Assembly (NCBI RefSeq): GCF_024807145.1
Contig: NZ_JANUCA010000001.1
Span: forward strand, 558,001-622,000
DNA: 64,000 nucleotides
Source of the DNA: Microbacterium sp. AK031
GTDB lineage: Bacteria > Actinomycetota > Actinomycetes > Actinomycetales > Microbacteriaceae
Direction: 5' to 3'
Below, piece by piece: positions 1 through 9,060 of this stretch. The translations under genes were made by a program, and so were the position numbers. Position 1 is the stretch's first letter, and each line of letters opens with the position of its first letter. The notes under the pieces were generated by a model. It made no database searches. It saw only the letters and a list, made by a program, of their open reading frames with translations, and was not told the origin of the DNA.

Positions 1-918
1 ATAGCCGTTCCCGCCCTCGTACGCCATCTGATAGTCGATCAGCACCTCATGCACCTCGTGACCGAAGTCGTTGATCTTCGTCAGCCGCGACGCGCCGTGG
101 AAATGGCCGTTGAAGGTGAGGAAGATCTGGTCGTTGCCAGCGATGAGCTTGTCCCAGAGCATGAGCCCGTAAGCCGTCTCGCGGGGAGTCGCGCCGTCAG
201 CCTCGACGTTGAGCACCTCGTGGCTGGTGAGGATCACCGGCAGTGTCGGATGCGCGGCCATCACCGAATCGGCCCATGCGAGGGTGGCGTCGGAGACTCG
301 CCAGGGGAGGGTCAGCACCATGAACTCCTGACCCTCGGCTTCGAAGACGTGGTATCTGCTGAATCCGGTCGGATCGCTGCCCTGATACGAAGGGTCAGCG
401 GCGGCGCGTTCTGTCCCGAACCATCTCAGGAACGGCTCGGCGGTCAGGTCGTAGTCGGTGTCGACGAGCGCGTCGTTGCTGTCGAGCACGTCGTGATTGC
501 CCGTGAGGATCGAGTACGACGCCCCCGCCGCTTCCAGATTCTTCATGGCGTTGTCCGCGGCCTGCCATTCCGCCTCGACCGATGCGCGGTCGACGACGTC
601 GCCTATGTGAGCGGTGAACGGGATGCGCAGCGCGTCCGCATTGTCAGCGATCCACTGTGTCTGGGTGGCGAACGGATCTGTGCCGTAACGAGGCTGGAAC
701 TGCTCGGCGGAGTACCGCGAATAGAACTGCGTGTCCGGCAGGACGGCGAAGGTGAAGCGCGACGCCAGGTCGGCACCGTCGTCGACCGTGGATTGCGCCG
801 AAGCCGGCGGCGTTGCCGCCAGGAGCAGACTGGTCGCGACGCCGATGGCAAGAGCGCCGGCTGTGCATCGAGCCGCCAGCCGGGCGCGGCGCATGGAAAG
901 GGAGTGTGGAGAGCGCAA
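1..918 (-). CDS. Secreted metallophosphoesterase (3' end outside window)
   Basis: Partial calcineurin-like phosphoesterase; the C-terminus lies beyond the window edge. The N-terminus is an export signal: arginine-rich start, hydrophobic core (GALAIGVATSLLLAA), then PPASAQ. The family motifs follow in order: LPDTQFY (first metal ligands), HIGDVVD, TGNHD, a His in TSHEV, and NGHFHGAS (GHxH). It should hydrolyse phosphomono- or diesters outside the cell. TTG at 918 is chosen because AAGGA lies 8 bases upstream; ATG at 894 is an in-frame alternative. It is divergent from the PhoX phosphatase gene, so both may belong to a phosphate-scavenging locus. The exact substrate cannot be told. Confidence 0.85.
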   Translation of the reverse strand, partial: MRSPHSLSMRRARLAARCTAGALAIGVATSLLLAATPPASAQSTVDDGADLASRFTFAVLPDTQFYSRYSAEQFQPRYGTDPFATQTQWIADNADALRIPFTAHIGDVVDRASVEAEWQAADNAMKNLEAAGASYSILTGNHDVLDSNDALVDTDYDLTAEPFLRWFGTERAAADPSYQGSDPTGFSRYHVFEAEGQEFMVLTLPWRVSDATLAWADSVMAAHPTLPVILTSHEVLNVEADGATPRETAYGLMLWDKLIAGNDQIFLTFNGHFHGASRLTKINDFGHEVHEVLIDYQMAYEGGNGY

Positions 919-1114
919 CGGGAGTGTCCTTCGAATGGGAGGGATGAGAGACGACGAGGATCGGCCAGTGCCGAGCCGAGAGCGCCTGAGTGACTCGCTC
1001 ACGATCGTGCGCAGGGGTTGACGGATGGTTGCCGTTCGGTCGACGTCGTGTGGCTCCTTGGCGACTAACGAGATGTCACTGCGGGCGCTGCGGAATGCAG
1101 ACGTGCACGGAACG

Positions 1115-1147
1115 GTTCAACGGCCGTTCATGCATCCGTCACCTGAC
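1115..1147 (+). promoter_or_regulatory. Candidate PHO box (PhoP site) upstream of phoX
   Basis: Three 11-base units lie in phase: GTTCAACGGCC, GTTCATGCATC and CGTCACCTGAC. TCA recurs at positions 1117, 1128 and 1139. Actinobacterial PhoP boxes are direct repeats of 11-base units beginning with a GTTCACC-like heptamer. The array ends 39 bases before the phoX start. Its role in phosphate-starvation control is inferred. Confidence 0.6.
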
Positions 1148-1186
1148 GCGAGGATGCTGACCGAATCACCAGACGAGGAGGATTCG

Positions 1187-3241
1187 ATGACCATTGCAGA
1201 CAACATCCGTCGCCCGCTTCCCATGGCCGACCACGTCCGCGGCAAGCGCTCCGCTGTCACGTGCGAGCTGAAGTGCGCGAACGCGTGCCTCGGGCCGGAA
1301 TGCAACACCTCGACGAACCAGGACTTCCGATCCATCGCTTCGGCGGTGTTCTCCCGCCGCGCACTGTTCGGACTCGCCGCTGCGGCAGCCGTGGCGATCG
1401 CCGTCGGCGTCGACCGCACCGCACCGGTCTCGGCCCCTGGCGCTGTCGGCGTGGGTGGCCTCGGCGTCTCCAGCGGTAAGCCGGGAACCGCCGGACTCTC
1501 TTTCGGCCCGATCGCCTCAGTGCCTGCCGAGGTCGACGCCTTCACCGTGCCGGAGGGCTACACCTGGCGGCCGTTGATCCGTTGGGGCGACCCGCTTTTC
1601 TCGAAGGCGCCCGCGTTCGACATCCTCGCGCAGACCGCTGAGGCGCAGAGCGGCCAGTTCGGCTACAACAGCGACTACCTCGACATCATCCCCGACTCGA
1701 ACGGCAAGACCGGCGTGCTGGTGAACAACCACGAGTACGTCAATCCGAACCTCATGTTCCCGGCCACGACGGACGCTGCAGAGCTGCAGCGCCGCGGCGA
1801 CATCTACAAGGCCGCTCAGGGCATGTCCGTCGTGGACATCGCACGACGCAAGGTCGGCGAGCCGTGGGCCTACGTCGTCGATGGACGCCGCAACCGCCGC
1901 ATCACGGTCGAGACCGTGTTCGAACTCACCGGTCCTGCTGCCGGGTCAGACCTCGTCAAGACCGCAGCAGACCCCGAAGGACGTTGGGTTCACGGCACAC
2001 TCGGCAACTGTGCAGGCGGTACGACGCCGTGGGGCACGGTTCTCTCGGGTGAGGAGAACTTCAACGGCTACTTCGCCTGGGCTGCCGACACGGCAGAGCA
2101 GAAGCGCTACTCGAATGGGAGCACGACGTCCACGTCGACGGGCTGGGAAGCGTACGACCCCCGCTTCGATGCGCACAACCCCGACTATGTCAATGAGCCG
2201 AACCGCTTCGGATACATCGTGGAGGTCGACCCGCAGGACCCGACCTCCACGCCGCGCAAGCACACCGCCATGGGCCGGCTCAAGCACGAGGGTGCGAACG
2301 TGCACGTCGCAGAGGACGGCCACGTGGTCGCTTACATGGGCGACGACGAGCGAGGCGACTACCTCTACAAGTTCGTCTCGAAGAACCGCATCTCGGGGTC
2401 TCGCAAGAAGAACCTGGATCTCCTGAGCGAGGGCGATCTCTACGTCGCGCAGTTCAGCGGCAACTCGCCGGTCGCCGAGATCACCGGCACGGGCTCACTT
2501 CCCTCCGACGGCGCCTTCGACGGCACCGGCATCTGGGTGCCCCTGACACAGGGCGGCAACAGCGTCGTCCCCGGATTCACCACCGAGCAGGTGCTGGTGT
2601 TCACCCGTCTTGCGGCCGACGCGGTCGGCGCCACCAAGATGGACCGCCCTGAGGACGTCGAGCCGAACCCGCTCACAGGGAAGGTCTACGTCGCTCTGAC
2701 GAACAACACCCGCCGCAGCGAGCTCGACGAGGCGAACCCCGTCACCGGCAACCGCTACGGTCATGTCATCGAACTCACCGAGACCGCAGGACAGTCCGGC
2801 ACGACGTTCGGCTGGAGCATCCTCCTCCTCTGCGGTGACCCTGCCACGTTTGAGAACGCATACTTCGCGGGCTTCCCGAAGGAGCTCGTGTCGCCGATCT
2901 CCTGCCCGGACAACGTCGCGTTCGACTCGGAGGGCAACCTGTGGATCTCGACCGACGGCGCACCGAGCACGATCGGGCGCGCAGACGGCCTGTTCAAGGT
3001 GCCGCTCACTGGATCAGAGCGCGGCAATGTCCAGCAGTTCCTGGCCGTGCCTCGGGATGCCGAGACCTGTGGCCCTGTCATCCACGACAAGGAGGGTCTG
3101 GTGTTCGTCGCGGTGCAGCATCCGGGTGAAGATGGCACATTCGAGGCTCCGAACTCCCTCTTCCCCGACTACGGCTCGAGCGCACCGGGCGACGTGCCGA
3201 ACGCGCCTCGACCTGCCGTCGTGCAGTCGTACCGCGCGTGA
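1187..3241 (+). CDS. phoX: PhoX-family alkaline phosphatase, Tat-exported
   Basis: 684-residue PhoX/DUF839 protein. PhoX enzymes are Tat-exported Ca/Fe-dependent alkaline phosphatases that release phosphate from organic esters. The N-terminus carries the family's cysteine-containing leader (TCELKCANACLGPECNTS), then the twin-arginine signal SRRALFG and an Ala/Val-rich hydrophobic stretch. Family motifs include NNHEY, the GEENFNGYF-type metal-site segment, RPEDVEP, and CPDNVAFDSEGNLWIST near the end. ATG 1187 is chosen because GAGGAGG sits 6 bases upstream; longer in-frame starts run through the PHO-like array. A strong hairpin follows the stop. It stands directly upstream of nusA, where rimP is usually found. 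Confidence 0.9.
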   Translation: MTIADNIRRPLPMADHVRGKRSAVTCELKCANACLGPECNTSTNQDFRSIASAVFSRRALFGLAAAAAVAIAVGVDRTAPVSAPGAVGVGGLGVSSGKPGTAGLSFGPIASVPAEVDAFTVPEGYTWRPLIRWGDPLFSKAPAFDILAQTAEAQSGQFGYNSDYLDIIPDSNGKTGVLVNNHEYVNPNLMFPATTDAAELQRRGDIYKAAQGMSVVDIARRKVGEPWAYVVDGRRNRRITVETVFELTGPAAGSDLVKTAADPEGRWVHGTLGNCAGGTTPWGTVLSGEENFNGYFAWAADTAEQKRYSNGSTTSTSTGWEAYDPRFDAHNPDYVNEPNRFGYIVEVDPQDPTSTPRKHTAMGRLKHEGANVHVAEDGHVVAYMGDDERGDYLYKFVSKNRISGSRKKNLDLLSEGDLYVAQFSGNSPVAEITGTGSLPSDGAFDGTGIWVPLTQGGNSVVPGFTTEQVLVFTRLAADAVGATKMDRPEDVEPNPLTGKVYVALTNNTRRSELDEANPVTGNRYGHVIELTETAGQSGTTFGWSILLLCGDPATFENAYFAGFPKELVSPISCPDNVAFDSEGNLWISTDGAPSTIGRADGLFKVPLTGSERGNVQQFLAVPRDAETCGPVIHDKEGLVFVAVQHPGEDGTFEAPNSLFPDYGSSAPGDVPNAPRPAVVQSYRA

Positions 3242-3249
3242 TCTGAGAC

Positions 3250-3287
3250 GAGGGGCGGTCGCCGGGAACGCCCGGCGACCGCCCCTC
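3250..3287 (+). terminator. Strong hairpin terminator after phoX
   Basis: A perfect 17-bp stem (3250-3266 with 3271-3287) closes on the 4-base loop AACG, 8 bases after the phoX stop. There is no T-run, as is common in high-GC actinobacteria. It separates phoX from the nusA operon. Confidence 0.85.
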
Positions 3288-3437
3288 GCGTACGTCTGCC
3301 TGCAGACCCTTCCTGCCGCGGCTCCGCGCTGCGCCGACGCGATCGCCCTCGTGGCACCGAGCGGCGCACACGGGGTATCGTTGTACGGATGTCGCGCATG
3401 TGAACCTGCGTGACGAGAGCTGAATAGGGAGGCCGTT

Positions 3438-4421
3438 ATGGACATCGAATTGGGACTGCTGCGCGGGATCGAGAAGGAGAAGGCGATTCCCTTCGACGAA
3501 CTCGTCGCGATCATCGAGCAGGCCGTTCTGACGGCATACGGCAAGCACGTCTCGGAAGAGGGCGCCATCCCCGAGGGCGTTCGCGTCGAACTCGATCGCA
3601 AGACCGGTCACGTGGCGGTGCTCCAGGCGGTCAAGGACGAGGACGGCGCCATCATCGGCGAAGAGGACGCCACCCCGGACGACTTCGGCCGCATCGGCGC
3701 GTTCGCTGCCAAGCAGGTCATCAGCCAGCGGCTGCGCGACATCGCGGACGAAGCCGTGCTCGGCGAGTTCAAGGGCAAGGAGGGCGACATCGTCGCCGGC
3801 GTCATCCAGCAGGGCCCGAACCCGCGCATGATCCACGTCGACCTCGGCAGCGTGGAGGCCATCCTCCCGCCAGAAGAGCAGGTTCCCGGCGAGGACTACG
3901 CGCACGGCTCCCGACTGCGCGTCTACGTCACCGCGGTCGCGAAGGGCCTCAAGGGTCCGCAGATCACCGTCTCCCGCACGCACCCCGGGCTCGTGCGCAA
4001 GCTGTTCGCGCTGGAGGTGCCCGAGATCGCTGCGGGACTCGTCGAGATCATCTCGTTGGCACGCGAAGCCGGCCATCGAACCAAGATCGCCGTCAAGGCG
4101 AATGACCCCTCGATCAATGCGAAGGGCGCCTGCATCGGTGAACTCGGTCGTCGCGTCCGTGCGGTGACGGAAGAGCTGGCGGGGGAGAAGATCGACATCG
4201 TCGACCATGACGCCGATCTCGCCACCTTCGTCGCCCATGCGCTTTCACCGGCCAAGGTGACGAGTTCCTTCGTGCTGGATGCAGGCACCAAGGCGGTGCG
4301 TGCCCTCGTGCCCGACTATCAGCTGTCTCTCGCGATCGGCAAGGAAGGTCAGAACGCCAGACTCGCGGCCAAGCTGACCGGTGCGAAGATCGACATCCAG
4401 CCCGACAGCATTTTGGACTGA
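3438..4421 (+). CDS. nusA: Transcription termination/antitermination factor NusA
   Basis: 327-residue NusA, the elongation factor that binds RNA polymerase and nascent RNA in pausing, termination and antitermination. The N-terminal polymerase-binding domain (MDIELGLLRGIEKEK..., about residues 1-120) is followed by an S1 domain and tandem KH domains (GACIGELGRRVRAV and AIGKEGQNARLAAKLTGAKIDI). It lacks the C-terminal acidic repeats of the E. coli protein, as usual in actinobacteria. GGGAGG lies just before the ATG. A TATCGT box at 3376-3381 could be its promoter, giving a leader of about 50 bases. It opens the nusA-ylxR-infB-rbfA block. No rimP lies upstream. Confidence 0.97.
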   Translation: MDIELGLLRGIEKEKAIPFDELVAIIEQAVLTAYGKHVSEEGAIPEGVRVELDRKTGHVAVLQAVKDEDGAIIGEEDATPDDFGRIGAFAAKQVISQRLRDIADEAVLGEFKGKEGDIVAGVIQQGPNPRMIHVDLGSVEAILPPEEQVPGEDYAHGSRLRVYVTAVAKGLKGPQITVSRTHPGLVRKLFALEVPEIAAGLVEIISLAREAGHRTKIAVKANDPSINAKGACIGELGRRVRAVTEELAGEKIDIVDHDADLATFVAHALSPAKVTSSFVLDAGTKAVRALVPDYQLSLAIGKEGQNARLAAKLTGAKIDIQPDSILD

Positions 4422-4462
4422 GGGCAGGGTCGCGGAGTCGGCACCCAGCGGCGCGGTGTAAG

Positions 4463-4735
4463 ATGGATACTGTACGAACATGCGTCGGTTGTCGCATGCG
4501 TGCTTCCCGATCCGCTCTTCTCAGAGTGGTGGCTCACGACGACGTCCTCATCATCGATGAGCGTGCCGTCATGACCGGGAGGGGCGCCTGGCTCCATCCG
4601 ACGCAGGAATGCATGGAAGCCGCATTGCGGCGCCGCGCTTTCGCACGAGCCCTCCGTGTGTCCGAACCACTGGACACGCAGACCATCGAGAAACGGCTGA
4701 ATGGCTATGGAAACAAAGTGAACGGCTCGAAATGA
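4463..4735 (+). CDS. ylxR: YlxR/RnpM-family RNA-binding protein
   Basis: 90-residue YlxR-family protein, renamed RnpM in Bacillus where it modulates RNase P. The signature RTCVGCRMR is at the N-terminus and GRGAWLHP in the middle. The chain is rich in basic residues, in keeping with RNA binding. It lies 41 bases after nusA and about 60 before infB, the usual position. TAAGAT at 4459-4464 overlaps the start region and could be an internal -10 box, but operon transcription from nusA is the simpler view. Confidence 0.93.
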   Translation: MDTVRTCVGCRMRASRSALLRVVAHDDVLIIDERAVMTGRGAWLHPTQECMEAALRRRAFARALRVSEPLDTQTIEKRLNGYGNKVNGSK

Positions 4736-4794
4736 GACCCGTCCGCAACTAGTGGTCTGCCCTGCCTGGGTGGACCGACCCAGACAGGAGAATT

Positions 4795-7566
4795 GTGGCT
4801 GCCAAACCACGCGTACACGAGATTGCCGCTGAGCTCGGCGTCGACAGCAAATTCGCACTCGCAAAGCTGAAGGAGCTCGGCGAGTTCGTCAAGAGCCCTT
4901 CGTCGACAATCGAGCCCCCCGTGGCTCGAAAGCTCCGTGCGGCCATCGAAGCCGACAGTGCTGCAGCGCCCAAGGCCGAAGAGAAGCCGGCCGCTGCGAA
5001 GTCGGCCGACGCCAAGCCCGGTGCTGCCAAGTCCGGTGCGGCGAAGCCCGGACCGAAGGCACCGACGCCCGGACCTAAGCCCGGCCCGAAGCCGGCGCCT
5101 GAGCCCGCACCCGCAGAAGCCCCAGTCGCAGAGACACCCGCACCGGTCGCTGAGGCGCCGGCTGCTGCCGAGACTCCCGCTGCGGCGAAGCCCGCTGCGC
5201 AGTCCGACGACAAGGGCGCACCGAAGCCGGGCGCACCGCGTCCTGGCAACAATCCCTTCGCCTCCAATCAGGGCATGGGTCAGCGTCCCGCCGGGCCGCG
5301 TCCTGGTAACAACCCCTTCGCCTCTGCGCAGGGCATGGGCCAGCGCCCGACGCCGGGAAACATCCCGCGTCCGCAGGCTCCTCGCCCCGGCGCACCGCGC
5401 CCCGGCGCTCCGCGTCCTGGATCCCCCCGTCCCGGTGCCCCGCGCACCGGTCAGGGCGGTCGTCCCGGCGGCGCACCGTTCCAGCAGCGCTCCGGCGGCC
5501 CCGGTCGTCCAGGCGGTGCCGGTGGTGCACCTGGTGGCGGTCCCGGTGCTCGTCCAGGTGGCGGCTTCGCAGGTCGCCCAGGCGGCGGTGGTGGCCGCGG
5601 TCGTGGACCCGGCGGTGGAACCGCAGGTGCCTTCGGAAAGGGAGGCGGCAAGTCCAAGCAGCGCAAGTCCCGTAGGGCGAAGCGGCAGGAATTCGAAATG
5701 CGGTCGGCTCCGGTCGTCGGTGGCGTCAATGTCACCCGCGGCAACGGAGAGATCATCCGCATGCGCCGCGGCGCATCCATCGCCGACTTCGCTGACAAGA
5801 TCGAGACGCTGACCGGCTACACAGTGCAGCCGGGAACGCTTGTCACGATCCTCTTCAACCTCGGCGAGATGGCCACGGCCACCGAGTCGCTGGACGAAGC
5901 GACCTTCGAGGTCCTCGGTGAGGAGCTCGGCTACAAGATCCAGATGGTCTCGCCTGAGGACGAGGACAAGGAGCTCCTCGAGGGCTTCGGTCTCGATCTC
6001 GCCAAGGAGCTGGAGGAGGAGAGCGAGGACGACCTCGAGATTCGTCCCCCGGTCGTCACCGTCATGGGTCACGTCGACCACGGTAAGACCCGTCTCCTCG
6101 ACGCGATCCGCCAGACCAATGTCATCGAGGGTGAGGCCGGAGGCATCACCCAGCACATCGGTGCCTACCAGGTCTGGACCGAGCACGAGGGCCACGAGCG
6201 CGCCATCACCTTCATCGACACACCTGGTCACGAGGCGTTCACCGCCATGCGTGCCCGTGGTGCGCAGGTCACCGACCTCGCGATCCTGGTGGTCGCGGCC
6301 GACGACGGCATCATGCCGCAGACGGTCGAGGCGCTCAACCACGCCCAGGCGGCGAACGTGCCGATCGTGGTCGCGGTGAACAAGGTCGACAAGCCGGACG
6401 CCAACCCGGCGAAGGTTCGTCAGCAGCTGACCGAGTACGGCCTCGTCGCCGAGGAGTACGGCGGAGATGTCATGTTCGTCGACGTCTCAGCCCGTGCAGG
6501 AACCGGCATCCAGGAACTCCTTGATGCTGTGCTGCTCGCTGCGGACGCCGGTCTCGACCTGACGGCGAACCCGAACAAGTCCGCTCGTGGTGTCGCCATC
6601 GAGGCGAAGCTCGACAAGGGCCGTGGTTCGATCGCGACAGTTCTCATCCAGTCCGGAACGCTGCGTGTCGGCGACTCGATCGTCGCAGGCACCGCCTACG
6701 GCCGTGTCCGCGCGATGCTCGACGAGAACGGCGAGGCTGTCGAAGAGGCGGCGCCGTCGCGTCCGGTGCAGGTGCAGGGTCTGAACTCGGTCCCGCGTGC
6801 CGGCGATGTCTTCATCGTCACCGAGGAAGACCGCATGGCTCGTCAGATCGCTGAGAAGCGTGAAGCGGTGGAGCGCAATGCGCTGCTGGCCAAGGCCCGC
6901 AAGCGCATCTCGCTCGAGGACTTCACCCGTGCACTCGAAGAGGGCAAGGTCGAGACGCTCAACCTCATCATCAAGGGTGACGTCTCCGGTGCCGTCGAGG
7001 CACTCGAGGAGTCGCTGCTCAAGATCGAGGTCGACGACACCGTCCAGCTGCGCATCATCCACCGTGGTGTGGGTGCTGTCACCGAGTCGGATGTGAACCT
7101 GGCGACGATCGACAACGCGATCATCGTGGGATTCAACGTCCGCCCCGACCCCAAGGCTCGTGAGGCCGCGGCTCGTGAGGGCGTGGATGTCCGGTTCTAC
7201 TCGGTCATCTACTCTGCGATCGACGAGATCGAGAGCTCGCTGAAGGGCATGCTCAAGCCGGAGTTCGAAGAGATCCAGTCCGGTGTCGCCGAGATCCGCG
7301 AAGTGTTCCGCTCCTCGAAGTTCGGCAACATCGCCGGTGTCATCGTGCGATCGGGAACGATCACGCGAAACGCCAAGGCTCGCATCATCCGCGACGGCGT
7401 CGTACTCGCCGATGGCCTCGCCATCGAGTCGCTGCGCCGGTTCAAGGATGACGTCACCGAGGTCCGTACGGACTACGAGGCCGGTATCGGGCTCGGCAAG
7501 TTCAACGACATCCAGATCGGCGACGAGATCGAGACCACAGAGATGGTCGAGAAGCCTCGCGGCTGA
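4795..7566 (+). CDS. infB: Translation initiation factor IF-2
   Basis: 923-residue IF-2, the GTPase that delivers initiator tRNA to the 30S subunit and drives 50S joining. The N-terminus holds a winged-helix IF2N domain ([26 protein letters not shown]). A long Ala/Pro/Lys then Gly/Pro/Arg low-complexity linker (about residues 50-295) and a basic patch ([14 protein letters not shown]) follow. The GTPase domain shows G1 GHVDHGKT, G3 DTPGHEAF and G4 NKVDKP, and then come domains II to IV. GTG at 4795 is preceded by AGGAG. A hairpin follows the stop. Confidence 0.97.
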   Translation: MAAKPRVHEIAAELGVDSKFALAKLKELGEFVKSPSSTIEPPVARKLRAAIEADSAAAPKAEEKPAAAKSADAKPGAAKSGAAKPGPKAPTPGPKPGPKPAPEPAPAEAPVAETPAPVAEAPAAAETPAAAKPAAQSDDKGAPKPGAPRPGNNPFASNQGMGQRPAGPRPGNNPFASAQGMGQRPTPGNIPRPQAPRPGAPRPGAPRPGSPRPGAPRTGQGGRPGGAPFQQRSGGPGRPGGAGGAPGGGPGARPGGGFAGRPGGGGGRGRGPGGGTAGAFGKGGGKSKQRKSRRAKRQEFEMRSAPVVGGVNVTRGNGEIIRMRRGASIADFADKIETLTGYTVQPGTLVTILFNLGEMATATESLDEATFEVLGEELGYKIQMVSPEDEDKELLEGFGLDLAKELEEESEDDLEIRPPVVTVMGHVDHGKTRLLDAIRQTNVIEGEAGGITQHIGAYQVWTEHEGHERAITFIDTPGHEAFTAMRARGAQVTDLAILVVAADDGIMPQTVEALNHAQAANVPIVVAVNKVDKPDANPAKVRQQLTEYGLVAEEYGGDVMFVDVSARAGTGIQELLDAVLLAADAGLDLTANPNKSARGVAIEAKLDKGRGSIATVLIQSGTLRVGDSIVAGTAYGRVRAMLDENGEAVEEAAPSRPVQVQGLNSVPRAGDVFIVTEEDRMARQIAEKREAVERNALLAKARKRISLEDFTRALEEGKVETLNLIIKGDVSGAVEALEESLLKIEVDDTVQLRIIHRGVGAVTESDVNLATIDNAIIVGFNVRPDPKAREAAAREGVDVRFYSVIYSAIDEIESSLKGMLKPEFEEIQSGVAEIREVFRSSKFGNIAGVIVRSGTITRNAKARIIRDGVVLADGLAIESLRRFKDDVTEVRTDYEAGIGLGKFNDIQIGDEIETTEMVEKPRG
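5233..5460 (+). repeat. Low-complexity repeat array inside infB
   Basis: Two near-identical tandem units of about 20 codons encode RPGNNPFAS(N/A)QGMGQRP. They are followed by several six-residue units of the type [10 protein letters not shown]. This is part of the disordered linker of IF-2. Such arrays readily change copy number. Confidence 0.8.
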
Positions 7567-7574
7567 TCTGATCA

Positions 7575-7604
7575 GATGAGGGGCGCCTGCGGGCGCCCCT
7601 CATC
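7575..7604 (+). terminator. Hairpin between infB and rbfA
   Basis: Perfect 13-bp stem (7575-7587 with 7592-7604), loop TGCG, 8 bases after the infB stop. There is no T-run. It may end infB transcripts or act as an internal 3'-stabilising hairpin, since rbfA follows 44 bases later. Confidence 0.75.
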
Positions 7605-7648
7605 CGTCACCTGCGTCATCCGCAGCGGCAAGAGTGAAGGATTGAGAA

Positions 7649-8080
7649 ATGGCTGGAGAACGACAGGCACGTCTGGCGGATCGCATCCGCGTCATCCTGG
7701 CGGAGCGTCTCGAGAGGGGGCTGCGCGACCCGCGCCTCGGTTTCGTCACCATCACCGACGTCCGCGTCTCCGGTGACCTGCAGCACGCCTCTGCCTTCTA
7801 TACCGTGCTCGGCACGGACGAAGAGCGAGAATCGAGCGCTGCGGCACTCGCCTCGGCGACCGGCATGCTGCGCAGTGAGGTGGGCAAGCAGCTCAGCACT
7901 CGACTGGTGCCGACGCTGGAGTTCATCCCTGACGCGCTTCCGGAGAACGCCGACAACATCACTGCACTGCTCCGGCAGGCGCAGGAACGAGACGCCGAGG
8001 TGGCCAGGCTCGCATCCTCCGCCACGCACGCCGGCGACGCAGATCCGTATGTGCGCGCCGATGAGGACGATCAGCAGTAG
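7649..8080 (+). CDS. rbfA: 30S ribosome-binding factor RbfA
   Basis: 143-residue RbfA, a KH-fold assembly factor for 16S rRNA maturation and cold adaptation. Family features: the N-terminal RQARLADRIRVILAERLERGLRDPRLGFVTITDVRVSGDL block, the AxFYTVLG strand, and LEFIPDALPENADNITALL. The C-terminus is a short acidic tail. It follows infB, the standard place. It converges on mutY with only 11 bases between them. Confidence 0.95.
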   Translation: MAGERQARLADRIRVILAERLERGLRDPRLGFVTITDVRVSGDLQHASAFYTVLGTDEERESSAAALASATGMLRSEVGKQLSTRLVPTLEFIPDALPENADNITALLRQAQERDAEVARLASSATHAGDADPYVRADEDDQQ

Positions 8081-8091
8081 TCCACTGCTGG

Positions 8092-8991
8092 TCAGCGCGG
8101 CAGCCGCAGCGTGTGCCCCGATGCCTCGGCGAGTCCGTCGGCGATGAGGGAGTCGATCGCGCGGTCTCGTTGCACGCCATCCGGCCAGTCGTGAATGACG
8201 GCGTCGAGGGGCATCTCACCGGCGTCCGAATCGCGCAGCGTCTTCAGCACAGCGCCGCGCGCCTGTCGATCAGACCCTTCGTATCGAGCCTGCCGACGGC
8301 GCTCGTCGCCGGTGTCAGGGGATCCTGACGTCAGCCAGGCGCATCGGGCTGCGATGGGACAGCGTTCGCACTTCGGCACGCGAGACGTGCACACCGTGGC
8401 GCCGAGCTCCATCATCGCCGCATTGAAGACGGCGGACTCCTCGTCCGCATCCGGGAGCAGAGTGTTCATCACCACCAGATCGCGACTTGCGGCAGGCCCT
8501 GGTTGAGACCTGCCCTCGATGGCGCGGGCGATGACGCGACGCGTGTTGGTATCGACGACCGGATGCCGGTCACCGAAGGCGAACGCCGCCACCGCCCGCG
8601 CGGTGTAGTCGCCGATGCCGGACAGCGCGAGCAGCGCATCGACATCACGCGGGACAGCGCCGTCGTGACGCTCTGTGATCTCGATCGCGGCACGGTGCAG
8701 CCACAGTGCACGCCGCGGGTAGCCGAGGTTCGCCCACTGCTGCACGACCTCAGCAGGCGTCGCGTGAGACATGGCAGTCGGCGTCGGCCAGCGTGTCAGC
8801 CAGCTCTCCAGATGCGGGATCACCCGTGTCACCGGAGTCTGCTGCAGCATGAACTCGCTGACGAGCGTGCCCCATGGACCGAACTGCGCTTGGAACTCAG
8901 GCCGGCGCCACGGGAGATCCCTGGCGTCTGAGCGGTACCAGTCGGCGAGCACCGAAGGCAGGTGCGAGGAGGGTGTCGAGATCACGGGCAC
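8092..8991 (-). CDS. mutY: A/G-specific adenine glycosylase MutY
   Basis: 299-residue MutY, which removes adenine mispaired with 8-oxoguanine. The N-terminal segment DLPWRRPEFQAQFGPWGTLVSEFMLQQTPV includes the catalytic Glu46. The helix-hairpin-helix LSGIGDYTARAVAAFAFG and catalytic Asp in VVDTNTRRV follow. The [4Fe-4S] cysteines are in CTSRVPKCERCPIAARC (C-x6-C-x2-C-x5-C). A shortened C-terminal region replaces the full MutT-like domain. GTG 8991 lies 6 bases after a TAGGCT -10 box, which fits a leaderless mRNA; GTG 8985 is an alternative. It is divergent from truB. Confidence 0.93.
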   Translation of the reverse strand: MPVISTPSSHLPSVLADWYRSDARDLPWRRPEFQAQFGPWGTLVSEFMLQQTPVTRVIPHLESWLTRWPTPTAMSHATPAEVVQQWANLGYPRRALWLHRAAIEITERHDGAVPRDVDALLALSGIGDYTARAVAAFAFGDRHPVVDTNTRRVIARAIEGRSQPGPAASRDLVVMNTLLPDADEESAVFNAAMMELGATVCTSRVPKCERCPIAARCAWLTSGSPDTGDERRRQARYEGSDRQARGAVLKTLRDSDAGEMPLDAVIHDWPDGVQRDRAIDSLIADGLAEASGHTLRLPR

Positions 8992-8997
8992 CTCGCT

Positions 8998-9003
8998 AGC
9001 CTA
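8998..9003 (-). promoter_or_regulatory. -10 box of mutY, leaderless type
   Basis: TAGGCT on the minus strand ends 6 bases before the mutY GTG, so transcription should begin at or next to the start codon. Confidence 0.55.
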
Positions 9004-9048
9004 TGCCGAGCATGCATCTGCGGAAGCAGAGAAGAGCGGAACCCTGGA

Positions 9049-9054
9049 TAGGCT
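9049..9054 (+). promoter_or_regulatory. -10 box of truB, leaderless type
   Basis: TAGGCT ends 6 bases before the truB ATG. It is back to back with the mutY promoter 46 bases away. Confidence 0.55.
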
Positions 9055-9060
9055 GGGGGG

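Noticed and set aside
5233..5460. Possible CRISPR-like array
   Set aside because: The repeats are in frame, encode Gly/Pro/Arg units of IF-2, and lack spacers of constant length.
4705..6342. 545-codon minus-strand open frame opposite infB
   Set aside because: It mirrors the IF-2 gene; the predicted chain is low-complexity (Thr/Ala/Gly/Arg runs) with no family motif. Such frames are expected opposite GC-rich genes.
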